Source: Mucilaginibacter boryungensis (lineage in GTDB: Bacteria; Bacteroidota; Bacteroidia; Sphingobacteriales; Sphingobacteriaceae). Taken from it: a stretch of 64,000 nucleotides of DNA. The DNA lies in assembly GCF_015221995.1 (NCBI RefSeq), contig NZ_JADFFM010000001.1, positions 2,852,001 to 2,916,000 on the forward strand. Direction: 5' to 3'. Positions within the stretch are counted from its first letter, which is position 1. Every line of letters starts with the position of its first letter. Below are positions 15,352 to 23,145 of this stretch, in pieces. The position numbers were made by a program, and so were the translations under genes. The notes beneath the pieces were generated by a model, which was not told where the DNA came from, did no database searches, and was given only the letters and a program-made list of their open reading frames with translations.

Positions 15352-16551
15352 ATGCTACAGGGTAAAAAGATAGTATTGGGTGTTTGCGGCAGCATTGCGG
15401 CCTATAAATCGGCTTTACTGGTGAGGCTGCTGGTAAAGGCCGGTGCCGAAGTACAAGTGGTGATGACACCTGATGCCACGGGGTTTATTACCCCGCTAAC
15501 CCTTTCTACCCTATCAAAAAAACCAGTGTTGGTTGATTATTATAAAACTGAAACCGGCGAGTGGAATAACCATGTTGAACTTGGACTGTGGGCTGATTTG
15601 ATGCTGATTGCCCCAGCCAGTGCCAATACCCTTGCCAAAATGGCCAATGGCCTTTGCGATAACCTGCTAACCGCCGTTTATCTCTCGGCTAAATGCCCGG
15701 TGTATTTTGCACCGGCAATGGATCTGGACATGTGGAAACACCCGGCTACGCAGGAAAATGTGATCCGTTTAACACAATACGGCAATATATTGATACCACC
15801 CGGTAATGGTGAATTAGCCAGCGGATTGCACGGCGAAGGCCGTATGGCCGAGCCTGAAGAAATGGTAGACTTTATTTTGGGCGAGCTAAAAAAAAAACTC
15901 CCGCTGAATAAGCAAAAAATATTGGTTACCGCCGGCCCTACTTACGAAGCTATCGACCCCGTGCGTTTCATCGGTAACCATTCGTCGGGTAAAATGGGTT
16001 TTGCCATTGCCGATCAGTTTGCTAAAATGGGTGCCGATGTTGTATTGATATCCGGGCCCTCATCACAACGCAGCCACCAGTCGGTTAACCGGGTAGATGT
16101 TACTTCAGCTGCCGAAATGCTGGAAGCCTGCCAGCAGTATTTTCCTGATGCGAAAGCGTGTGTAATGAGCGCGGCTGTGGCCGATTATACTCCGGTAACT
16201 GTGGCATCGCAAAAAATAAAAAAACAGGATGCCGGTCTTAATATCGGCCTGAAAAAAACTACCGATATTTTAAAAACCCTTGGTGGTATAAAACGCAGTG
16301 ATCAGATTTTGGTAGGATTTGCGTTGGAAACTAACGACGAGGAACAAAACGCTGTTGGTAAACTAAAAAGCAAAAACCTTGATTTTATTGTCCTTAATTC
16401 GTTAAACGATAAAGGCGCCGGTTTTAAAACGGACACCAATAAAATCACTATCATTGATAAAGAGTTACACAAAACCACTTACGACCTGAAAGGCAAGGAC
16501 GAGGTAGCTATTGATATTTGTAATAAAGTAGCTGAACTGATTAACGCATGA
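15352..16551 (+). CDS. coaBC: Bifunctional phosphopantothenoylcysteine decarboxylase/synthase
   Basis: A 399-residue CoaBC (Dfp), which couples cysteine to 4'-phosphopantothenate and decarboxylates the product, two steps in coenzyme A synthesis. The N-terminal flavin-binding CoaC half (1-180) starts KKIVLGVCGSIAAYKSALL, contains the active-site histidine in WNNHVELG, the PASANT motif, and a CoaC-type substrate segment with AKMANGLCDNLL. The CoaB half (about 185-399) starts ILVTAGPTYEAIDPVRFIGN and includes SSGKMGFA, SAAVADYTP and KIKKQ. The stop overlaps the next gene by 4 bp (ATGA). In many Bacteroidota coaBC is followed by a DUF4835 gene and recN; here the first of these is kept. Confidence 0.95.
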   Translation: MLQGKKIVLGVCGSIAAYKSALLVRLLVKAGAEVQVVMTPDATGFITPLTLSTLSKKPVLVDYYKTETGEWNNHVELGLWADLMLIAPASANTLAKMANGLCDNLLTAVYLSAKCPVYFAPAMDLDMWKHPATQENVIRLTQYGNILIPPGNGELASGLHGEGRMAEPEEMVDFILGELKKKLPLNKQKILVTAGPTYEAIDPVRFIGNHSSGKMGFAIADQFAKMGADVVLISGPSSQRSHQSVNRVDVTSAAEMLEACQQYFPDAKACVMSAAVADYTPVTVASQKIKKQDAGLNIGLKKTTDILKTLGGIKRSDQILVGFALETNDEEQNAVGKLKSKNLDFIVLNSLNDKGAGFKTDTNKITIIDKELHKTTYDLKGKDEVAIDICNKVAELINA

Positions 16552-17444
16552 AAAAACTGGCAGTATATATCATCTTAATATGTTTCAGTACAGGTATTAA
16601 TGCGCAGGATCTGAATGCGCGGGTGCAGGTATTATCGCCTAAAATACAAACTACCAATAAGCGCGTGTTCCAGTCGCTGGAAACTGCGATGAAGGATTTT
16701 TTGAACGGCCACAAATGGTCTGCCGACCAGATAATGCCCCAGGAGCGCATAGACTGTACATTTACTTTTAATATTACATCGTGGGATGGCAGCAATAATT
16801 TCAGTACCGAATTGCAGGTGCAATCGCAAAGGCCCATCTTTAATTCATCCTATACCACTACCCTGCTTAATGTAAACGATAAGGATTTTGATTTCACCTA
16901 TACCGAAGGCCAAAGTCTGGATTTTAACGATCAGAATTTCCAAAGCAACCTGACTTCGGTAATGGCATTTTACGCCTATGTTATTGTTGGTATGGATTAC
17001 GATACCTTTTCCAAATTTGGGGGTACCCCTTATTTTGCTGCCGCGCAAAATATTGTCAACAATGCGCAATCAACCTCTTATAAGGGCTGGAAAGCATTTG
17101 ATAGCAATCTTAACCGCTATTGGCTGGCCGAGAACTTGAATAACAAGGTTTACAACAACCTGCGCGGCTTCATGTATGATTATCACCGCAACGGGTTAGA
17201 CCTGATGTCGGAAAACGCCGATAAAGGGCGCCGGGTGATCTCGGGCATCTTACCGGTACTTACACAAGTAGACCGCCAGCGTATAGGTGCAATGCTGCCG
17301 CTGATCTTCTTTACAGCTAAGGCTGATGAATTGGTAGGCATATTCAGCAAAGCCGACCTGCAGGAAAAGAACCAGGCACTGAACGTACTCACCCAGGCCG
17401 ATCCATCCAACGGAAATAAATACCAGGTATTGCAACGTAACTAA
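16548..17444 (+). CDS. porD: DUF4835 family protein, PorD-like
   Basis: A 298-residue secreted protein of the DUF4835 family, which includes PorD, linked to the type IX secretion system in Porphyromonas and Flavobacterium. A signal peptide ends at about residue 20 (FSTGINAQ). Recognised stretches are LNARVQVLSPKIQTTNKR near the N-terminus, the DRINCTF-like ERIDCTF, and FAYVIVGMDYDTFS-like AYVIVGMDYDTFSKFGG. The start overlaps the coaBC stop. Whether this protein works in type IX secretion here is inferred from the family alone; no other T9SS component is in the window. Confidence 0.82.
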   Translation: MKKLAVYIILICFSTGINAQDLNARVQVLSPKIQTTNKRVFQSLETAMKDFLNGHKWSADQIMPQERIDCTFTFNITSWDGSNNFSTELQVQSQRPIFNSSYTTTLLNVNDKDFDFTYTEGQSLDFNDQNFQSNLTSVMAFYAYVIVGMDYDTFSKFGGTPYFAAAQNIVNNAQSTSYKGWKAFDSNLNRYWLAENLNNKVYNNLRGFMYDYHRNGLDLMSENADKGRRVISGILPVLTQVDRQRIGAMLPLIFFTAKADELVGIFSKADLQEKNQALNVLTQADPSNGNKYQVLQRN

Positions 17445-17484
17445 CTCTTTCGCGTCTATTAATTAAAAATATTTTCAAATTTAT

Positions 17485-17531
17485 TTTGATATACGAAAAC
17501 AATCGTAGATATTTGTACGACAAACTTCGTA
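17485..17531 (+). promoter_or_regulatory. Autoregulated promoter of the BlaI/M56 operon with two operators
   Basis: A -33 TTTG (17485-17488) is spaced 19 bp from GATATTTG (17508-17515), one mismatch from TAnnTTTG. Two palindromes with the same core overlap it: TACGA-N6-TCGTA at 17492-17507, between the boxes, and TACGA-N6-TCGTA at 17516-17531, covering the likely start of transcription. Double operators over the promoter are the usual layout of BlaI/MecI autoregulation. The BlaI-type ATG follows at 17545. Confidence 0.75.
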
Positions 17532-17544
17532 GAACTACAGAAAT

Positions 17545-17922
17545 ATGAATATTAAAGCGACAGATAGCGAATTAGAGATATTGAACGTGCTTTGGAAACA
17601 AGGCGCCTGCACCGTTAGGGAAGTACACGAAGAACTGGCAAAAAATAAAGATGCCGGCTACACCACTACCCTAAAACTAATGCAAATTATGAACGATAAA
17701 GGCCTTGTTGAACGCGATGCTACCTCTAAAACCCATATTTATAAAGCAGTAGTTACACAGGAACAGGCGCAGCAAAACGCGCTGGACAAGATCATTTCTA
17801 CCGTATTTGAAGGCTCGACCGCCGATTTAGTGATACAAGCGCTGGGCAACCATCGCGCCAGCAATGATGAGATAGACGCTATTAAGAAATATCTGGAACA
17901 ATTTGATCACGATAAAAAATAA
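17545..17922 (+). CDS. BlaI/MecI/CopY family transcriptional repressor
   Basis: A 125-residue winged-helix repressor. The DNA-binding half has the family start (DSELEILNVLWKQGACTVREVHEEL) and YTTTLKLMQIMNDKGLVERD. The second half (about 75-125) forms the dimerisation helices that the partner protease cleaves in BlaI and MecI. It is expected to bind the two TACGA-TCGTA palindromes in its own promoter and release them when cut. It lies 5 bp ahead of the M56 sensor gene. The target may extend to the GLPGLI operon at 8844, whose promoter carries the same palindrome. No beta-lactamase gene is near, so the inducer is not necessarily a beta-lactam. Confidence 0.92.
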   Translation: MNIKATDSELEILNVLWKQGACTVREVHEELAKNKDAGYTTTLKLMQIMNDKGLVERDATSKTHIYKAVVTQEQAQQNALDKIISTVFEGSTADLVIQALGNHRASNDEIDAIKKYLEQFDHDKK

Positions 17923-17927
17923 CAGTT

Positions 17928-20129
17928 ATGGAAAATCTGTTTTATCATATCAGCCAGGTGTTAGGCATTACCATTATCCACTCGTTGTGGCAAGGGCTTA
18001 TTATTTATATGATACTAAGTTTAGTTCAACAGTTTTTTATAGATAAGCCGGCATCTTTTAAATATAAAATAGCCTTTGGCGCATTAAGCCTGATGCTGGG
18101 CTGCTTTGCTTACACGCTGTATATTGAAATAAGCAATTATGCAAGCTTTAGCGCCATACCTTATCGTATACCGGCTATCCCGGTTACCGAAGTTTTACCG
18201 ATAGATAAAGACCAGATAACTGTTGCACCCATCGACCGGTATTACTTTATCATTGCCGGATATTTACCGTATGTAACTATGCTATACCTGGCAGGCCTGG
18301 TGTTCAACACTCTTAAAATGGCATTGGCATGGAATAGTATTTACCGCATCAGACAAAACATTACCGAGGCTGGTTTTCAACATCAGGTAAATAATTTATC
18401 TGAAAAGATGGGCATCCGAAAATTTGTTAAAGTTGCTTTTAGCGAATATATAGATGTGCCCTGCATTACCGGGTTTATTAAACCGTTAATCTTACTCCCC
18501 TTCAGCATCAGCACTTACTTAACCGCTGAAGAAATAGCAGCTATACTACTTCACGAACTGGCCCACATACGCCGGAATGATTACCTACTTAACCTGATAC
18601 AGCAAGCTATTGGCATATTGCTGTTCTTTAACCCTTTTAGCAGGTTAATTATTAAAACTATAAATACCGAAAGAGAAAACAGTTGTGATGATATGGTAGT
18701 GCGCACTACCGGAAGTCCGCTGATATATGCGCAGGCCCTATTAAAATTAGAGCAAAACAAACAGCAGGACTGGCACCTGGCGCTGGCTGCCACCGGCAAA
18801 CAAAAGTATCACCTTTTAAACCGTATTGAACGTATCATGAAAACTAAAAAAACAACCATAAATATCCGTCCGGCATTGTTAGCGCTGGTGCTGTTAATGT
18901 TTAGCCTGAGCAGCATTGCCTGGCTAAACCCCAAAGTTGAAAATGGTAAAGTATCTGTAAAGAAAATTGCTTTACCAATAATCAATAATTTACCTGACGA
19001 TACTATTAAAAAAGCAAAACCGGCAAAGGCTGCCGCCAAAGCTAAACCGGCTATGAAAAAAAGACTGCGTAAGGCAGATTTTGATGACGCGAGCGATGCT
19101 AAGCTGGAAAAGCTACAAGCTGAAGCCGAAAAGCATGCCCAGGCCATAGAGCAATATTATAATGGCCCCGAGTTTAAAAAACTGCAGGAAGAAATGGAGA
19201 AAAAGGGGGCTGAAATGGAAACTTACTACAATAGCCCTAAGATGAAGCAGCTACAGGAAGACATGCAGAAAAAAAGCATGGAGTTTGAAAAAATGGCAAA
19301 CTCGCCTGAAATGAAGAAGTTACAAATGGACGCCGAAGCTTATGGAAAAAAAATTGAGGCTTATTATAGCAACCCGGCATTTACCAAACTGCAAAAACGA
19401 TACGAAGAAGAAGCTGAGTTGATGGACAAAGCCAAACCCGGCAGCGCTGAATATAAAAAACACGAAGCAAATTTTAAAAAGCTGGGGGCCGAATTCAAAG
19501 ATTATGCTAACAGTCCGGCTATAAAAGAACAAACAGAATGGGCTAAAAAAATGAGCGCCCAAATGCGCGATTACTACAATAACCCCGAATTTAAAAAGCA
19601 ACAGGAAGAGCTGAAAGCGTATGGGGACAGCATGGGCAAGGCATTTAAAGGCCCTATGATGAAGGATCAACAGGAGGCTATGCGCAACCTGGGTAAAGCC
19701 ATGCGCGATTACCAAAACCGCCCCGAAATACAACACGAAAAAGAAGAGTTAAGAAAGATTGAGCGGGAGATGCGTCAGTACCGCACCACACCCGAATACC
19801 GTAAAAAAAAGATGGCTGAAATTGAAAGTGTACAAACAGCACGCGAACGTAAGGAGTCAATTAAAGAATCTGTTAGAAAAGAAATTGCTGAAGCGCGGAG
19901 AGAGGAACGCGATGTAAAAGAACGCCGCGAAGCACCAGAACGCAAAGAAATAAGAGAAAGAAAAGAAATGCGGGAAAGAAAAGAAGTACAAGAGCGTAAA
20001 GAAGCACCCGAAAAAGCACGTAAACCTGACACCAGCGAAATTAAAGAACGCAAAGAAGCACCTGAAAAGCAGGAAATGGCTGCGGTTAAACCACAGAAGG
20101 TAATCAGCGCATATACCAAATCACTATAA
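17928..20129 (+). CDS. M56/BlaR1-type antirepressor metalloprotease with nine-repeat C-terminal domain
   Basis: A 733-residue membrane sensor-protease. The N-terminal half has four or five membrane segments (about 15-36, 45-65, 105-125, 225-240) and the zinc protease motif HELAH at residues 209-213, with a glutamate-rich ENSCDDM helix as third ligand. A further membrane helix spans about 314-333. Outside it there is no penicillin-binding domain. Residues about 405-625 hold nine units of about 23 residues, consensus YYNSPEFKKLQEEM plus KKG-like spacers, predicted as charged helices. The last 90 residues are almost only Arg, Lys and Glu with ERKEAPE repeats. It is co-transcribed with the BlaI-type gene. 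Expected action: signal reception by the repeat domain, then cleavage of the repressor. Confidence 0.88.
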   Translation: MENLFYHISQVLGITIIHSLWQGLIIYMILSLVQQFFIDKPASFKYKIAFGALSLMLGCFAYTLYIEISNYASFSAIPYRIPAIPVTEVLPIDKDQITVAPIDRYYFIIAGYLPYVTMLYLAGLVFNTLKMALAWNSIYRIRQNITEAGFQHQVNNLSEKMGIRKFVKVAFSEYIDVPCITGFIKPLILLPFSISTYLTAEEIAAILLHELAHIRRNDYLLNLIQQAIGILLFFNPFSRLIIKTINTERENSCDDMVVRTTGSPLIYAQALLKLEQNKQQDWHLALAATGKQKYHLLNRIERIMKTKKTTINIRPALLALVLLMFSLSSIAWLNPKVENGKVSVKKIALPIINNLPDDTIKKAKPAKAAAKAKPAMKKRLRKADFDDASDAKLEKLQAEAEKHAQAIEQYYNGPEFKKLQEEMEKKGAEMETYYNSPKMKQLQEDMQKKSMEFEKMANSPEMKKLQMDAEAYGKKIEAYYSNPAFTKLQKRYEEEAELMDKAKPGSAEYKKHEANFKKLGAEFKDYANSPAIKEQTEWAKKMSAQMRDYYNNPEFKKQQEELKAYGDSMGKAFKGPMMKDQQEAMRNLGKAMRDYQNRPEIQHEKEELRKIEREMRQYRTTPEYRKKKMAEIESVQTARERKESIKESVRKEIAEARREERDVKERREAPERKEIRERKEMRERKEVQERKEAPEKARKPDTSEIKERKEAPEKQEMAAVKPQKVISAYTKSL

Positions 20130-20156
20130 ATAAACATACCGATCAGTTAAGTTAAA

Positions 20157-20184
20157 CCGGCTGCATTATTGTGGCCGGCTTTTT
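20157..20184 (+). terminator. Probable terminator of the BlaI/M56 operon
   Basis: CCGGC (20157-20161) can pair with GCCGG (20174-20178), followed by CTTTTTGG. The stem is short with a 12-base loop, so the call is weak. It separates the operon from recN. Confidence 0.45.
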
Positions 20185-20261
20185 GGCATTGTTAAAAACT
20201 TCATAAATCTATACCTGATAGATTTTGTAATTTAGTATCCTGCAAAACAACTGAAGTTTTT

Positions 20262-21953
20262 ATGCTGAAACAGCTAAACATTACTAATTACGCTTTAATT
20301 GATAACCTGCAAATAAGCTTTGATGCAGGCCTGAATATACTTACCGGCGAAACCGGGGCTGGTAAATCCATTATCCTGGGTGCATTGTCGCTAATATTAG
20401 GTCAGCGGGCCGAGAGCCGCTACTTCTTTAACCAGCAAAAAAAATGTGTAATAGAAGGCACGTTCACTATCGAGGGCTTTCATTTGAGATCGTTTTTTGA
20501 AGAGAACGACCTGGATTATGAAACTGAAACAGTATTGCGCCGAGAAATTAGTGCCGATGGCAAATCGCGCGCGTTTGTGAATGATACCCCGGTTAACCTG
20601 AATACATTGAAAGCATTGGGTGAAAAACTGATAGAGATACACTCGCAGCATGCTACACTTGAAATTAACAATCCGCTGTTTCAATTACTGGTAGTTGATG
20701 CCGCCGCACGGCACGATGATCTGCTTAGTTCCTATCAAACCAAATTTAGAGCGTATAAAAAACTGATCACTCAGTTAAAGCAATTAACCGAAGAAAGCGA
20801 TAAAGCCAAAGCCGACCTGGATTATTACCAGTTTCAATTTGACGAGTTGGAGAAAGCCGCGTTAGCCGAAGACGAGCAGGAACAACTGGAGCAGGAATTA
20901 TATACACTTAACAATGCCGATGATATTAAACGCAACCTCACCGGCGCTTACTACCTGATGCAGGATAGTGAAACGGCCGCGCTGATGCAATTGCGCGAGG
21001 CGGGTCAGCAACTATCCGCAACCGAAAAATTTAACCCAGCTATTGGCGAACTATACCAGCGCCTGAGCAGCAGCATTATTGAATTGAAAGACATTGCCGC
21101 CGAAATTGAAAGCCTGGAACAGCAAACGCACACTAATCCCGTCCGTGCCGATGAAGTGAACACGCGATTGAGCGTCATCTACAACCTGCAAAAAAAGCAC
21201 CGTGTAAGCACCAATGCCGAATTGCTGGCCATACAGGGAGACCTTTCAGACAAGATAAACCAAGCCATTTTTGGTGACGAAGCCATTGAAAAACTGCAAA
21301 AACAAATAGCCGCCGAACAACAGGAATTGCACGATATGGCAACCCAATTATCTGCAAATCGCAGTAAAGCTATACCGGCAATTGAGCAACAGGTTTTGCA
21401 AACACTGAGTGAAATGGGCATGGGTAATTCAGCATTAAAAATTGAGCTTAGCCAAACCCGAGGACATAACTCCCCTTCAGGGGGTTTGGGGGATGTAGTT
21501 TTAGGGGATAACGGCATAGATCAGGTCCGCTTTCTGTTCACCGCCAATAAAGGTCACGCTTTAGCAGAAATGAGCAAGGTTGCCTCGGGTGGAGAGCTGT
21601 CAAGACTGATGCTGAGTATTAAATCGCTGATAGCCCGCTATACTGCGCTACCCACCATTATCTTTGATGAGATTGACACTGGAGTATCCGGCGAGGTTGC
21701 GCATAAGGTAGGCCAGATTATGGAACAACTGGCGCAAAACCTGCAGGTGATTACTATTACCCACTTACCGCAGATAGCCAGCAAAGGCCAAAGCCACTAC
21801 TTTGTATATAAAGACGACGAAACCGACATTACCCGCACCCGCATCCGCCAGCTAAACGACGCCGAGCGAATTACTGAAATAGCAAAAATGTTAAGCGGTG
21901 ATAAACCAGGGGATAGCGCTGTGCAGAATGCGAAGGAGTTGCTGGGAGTTTAG
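20262..21953 (+). CDS. recN: DNA repair ATPase RecN with in-frame repeat insertion
   Basis: A 563-residue SMC-like RecN, which acts in double-strand break repair. Walker A is GETGAGKS at residues 29-36, the coiled-coil arms lie at about 150-380, and the signature and Walker B are KVASGGELSRLML and IIFDEIDTGVSG, with THLPQIAS near the C-terminus. Between the arms and the C-terminal lobe a 17-residue stretch (400-416, RGHNSPSGGLGDVVLGD) is out of character: relatives usually pass from the ALKIEL strand to NGIDQVRFLF within a few residues. Its DNA is a G/C-run repeat. The frame stays open, so the protein is probably functional. It follows the BlaI/M56 operon and starts from its own ATG. Confidence 0.94.
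   Translation: MLKQLNITNYALIDNLQISFDAGLNILTGETGAGKSIILGALSLILGQRAESRYFFNQQKKCVIEGTFTIEGFHLRSFFEENDLDYETETVLRREISADGKSRAFVNDTPVNLNTLKALGEKLIEIHSQHATLEINNPLFQLLVVDAAARHDDLLSSYQTKFRAYKKLITQLKQLTEESDKAKADLDYYQFQFDELEKAALAEDEQEQLEQELYTLNNADDIKRNLTGAYYLMQDSETAALMQLREAGQQLSATEKFNPAIGELYQRLSSSIIELKDIAAEIESLEQQTHTNPVRADEVNTRLSVIYNLQKKHRVSTNAELLAIQGDLSDKINQAIFGDEAIEKLQKQIAAEQQELHDMATQLSANRSKAIPAIEQQVLQTLSEMGMGNSALKIELSQTRGHNSPSGGLGDVVLGDNGIDQVRFLFTANKGHALAEMSKVASGGELSRLMLSIKSLIARYTALPTIIFDEIDTGVSGEVAHKVGQIMEQLAQNLQVITITHLPQIASKGQSHYFVYKDDETDITRTRIRQLNDAERITEIAKMLSGDKPGDSAVQNAKELLGV
21459..21509 (+). repeat. In-frame G/C-run repeat inside recN
   Basis: The DNA contains CTCCCCTTCAGGGGGTTTGG and continues with further G-runs. 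It looks like a short dispersed repeat of Bacteroidota genomes that landed in phase. It encodes NSPSGGLG and adjoining residues at 400-416 of RecN. Confidence 0.55.
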
Positions 21954-21984
21954 TTAGTATTGGCTATTAGTGATTAGTTAATCC
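21954..21984. repeat. Heptamer-period repeat after recN
   Basis: Starting right after the recN stop, TTAGTATTGGCTATTAGTG and TTAGTTAAT follow a 7-bp period with TTAG cores. The same kind of sequence recurs at 34805 and 41293. Confidence 0.5.
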
Positions 21985-22055
21985 ACAATATAAACTAAAT
22001 ATTTAGTTGTTATTTAAGATTTCATTTATGATATTTGGGAAACCAGTTGTTGTTT

Positions 22056-22814
22056 ATGAAATCATTGTCCGTTTGCCTGATAGCTTTTCTTATTCCTGTG
22101 GTGACATTTAGTCAAACTAAATACCGAACTATTTACCAGGATACCATTCATTTACGTGGGATTGTATTAGATGCTGCTGGAAAACCTATTCCAAAGGCTT
22201 ATGTGTCATCTAAAAACTTAGATTTGAACGGTAAAGGATTACTTTTCACAACTACAGATGCTTTAGGAAGATTTGAATTGATTGGTGCCAGACATAACGA
22301 TACGATAGCTATTAGCGAGGCTACCACGCTATTGATTGCCAATAACGGCAGCAGATATATGGAAATTGTAATGCCAATACTTAAACCACTAAACATTACA
22401 GAAAAAAGTCCAATAGTAATAAACGCAACAAGACAACTTACGAGGAAAAAGATTGCTGTGAAATATGAAATACCCACGGACGATTGTCTTGACTGCGGAG
22501 CATATTATGAAGCGCAAGCTACGTTTCCCGGGGGAATGGACAACTTTATAAAATATATCAAAACCAGATTAAAATACCCAGAACTAGCAGTGAGTAATGC
22601 TATTGAAGGTACGGTTCAAATAGCATTTTCAATATCAAAAGATGGGTCGCTTATCGACATCAAAGTACTACGCGGTATTGGCTATGGATGCGATGAAGCT
22701 GTAATTAACATACTTAAAAATAGCCCTAAATGGAAGCCAAGCATATCAAATGGTCACGCATTAATCAGTTCAGAAATTGTAACTGTCCAATTCTCACTTA
22801 TTGATAAAGTTTAA
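22056..22814 (+). CDS. Energy transducer TonB family protein with carboxypeptidase-regulatory-like domain
   Basis: A 252-residue secreted protein. A signal peptide (1-20, ending VVTFSQ) leads into a carboxypeptidase-regulatory-like domain (about 30-110; LRGIVLDAAGKPIPKAYVS). The C-terminal 95 residues form a TonB C-terminal domain (FIKYIKTRLKYPELAVSN, then EGTVQIAFSISKDGSL and the DEAVINILKNSPKWKP end). Classical TonB has a membrane anchor and proline spacer; this protein has neither after signal removal, so a role in energising receptors is doubtful. A TTG start 21 bp upstream is possible, but the ATG at 22056 gives a clean signal peptide. It stands alone between recN and a repeat block. Confidence 0.78.
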   Translation: MKSLSVCLIAFLIPVVTFSQTKYRTIYQDTIHLRGIVLDAAGKPIPKAYVSSKNLDLNGKGLLFTTTDALGRFELIGARHNDTIAISEATTLLIANNGSRYMEIVMPILKPLNITEKSPIVINATRQLTRKKIAVKYEIPTDDCLDCGAYYEAQATFPGGMDNFIKYIKTRLKYPELAVSNAIEGTVQIAFSISKDGSLIDIKVLRGIGYGCDEAVINILKNSPKWKPSISNGHALISSEIVTVQFSLIDKV

Positions 22815-22899
22815 TTAATGCAAAATTGTGTAATTGCGCAAATTACTGATCCAGCCACGGGATGCCACGTCACCTGCCGCACACGACTCCCCTGCTCCC

Positions 22900-23096
22900 C
22901 GCAATGACAAAGTTTTCCGCGCGTTAGCGATAGTAGCGGATACCGGCCCTGTGGCTAAGGCTTGTGCAGTATGAGCGGATAGCGCGGGCCGCAGGCAACG
23001 CCTAAATATCTGAACCACGATTAAACAGATTTTCACTATTACAGGCTTCATTTCAAAATCCTGTTTATCTTTAAATCTATTTAATCGTGGTTCAGA
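22900..23096. repeat. Composite block of intergenic repeats
   Basis: The 331-bp gap before fabI is mostly repeats. CGCAATGACA (22900-22909) is an end fragment of the TGTCATTGCG element. A GC-rich part (22918-23002) has two GCGGATA copies (22936 and 22975) around GGCCC/GGGCC inverted arms. Third, TCTGAACCACGATTAAA (23009-23025) is the exact reverse complement of 23080-23096, with a smaller ACAGG/CCTGT pair inside. No gene lies in the block. Confidence 0.75.
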
Positions 23097-23145
23097 CAAT
23101 TAATTATAACTTTACACCGCTTTATCAAACAAACAAAAATTAGCT

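Noticed and set aside
17545..20129. A beta-lactam resistance operon based on the BlaI/BlaR1 names
   Set aside because: There is no beta-lactamase or penicillin-binding protein gene beside it, and the sensor lacks a penicillin-binding domain. Only the regulatory pair is supported.
19320..20137. Long minus-strand open frames opposite the M56 repeat region
   Set aside because: They mirror the Glu/Lys-rich codons of the sense gene, whose reverse complement lacks stops. They show no start signal or family.
22815..23145. A pseudogene between the TonB-like gene and fabI
   Set aside because: The stretch is explained by inverted repeats. A 94-residue minus-strand frame there reads through the repeats and has no family features.
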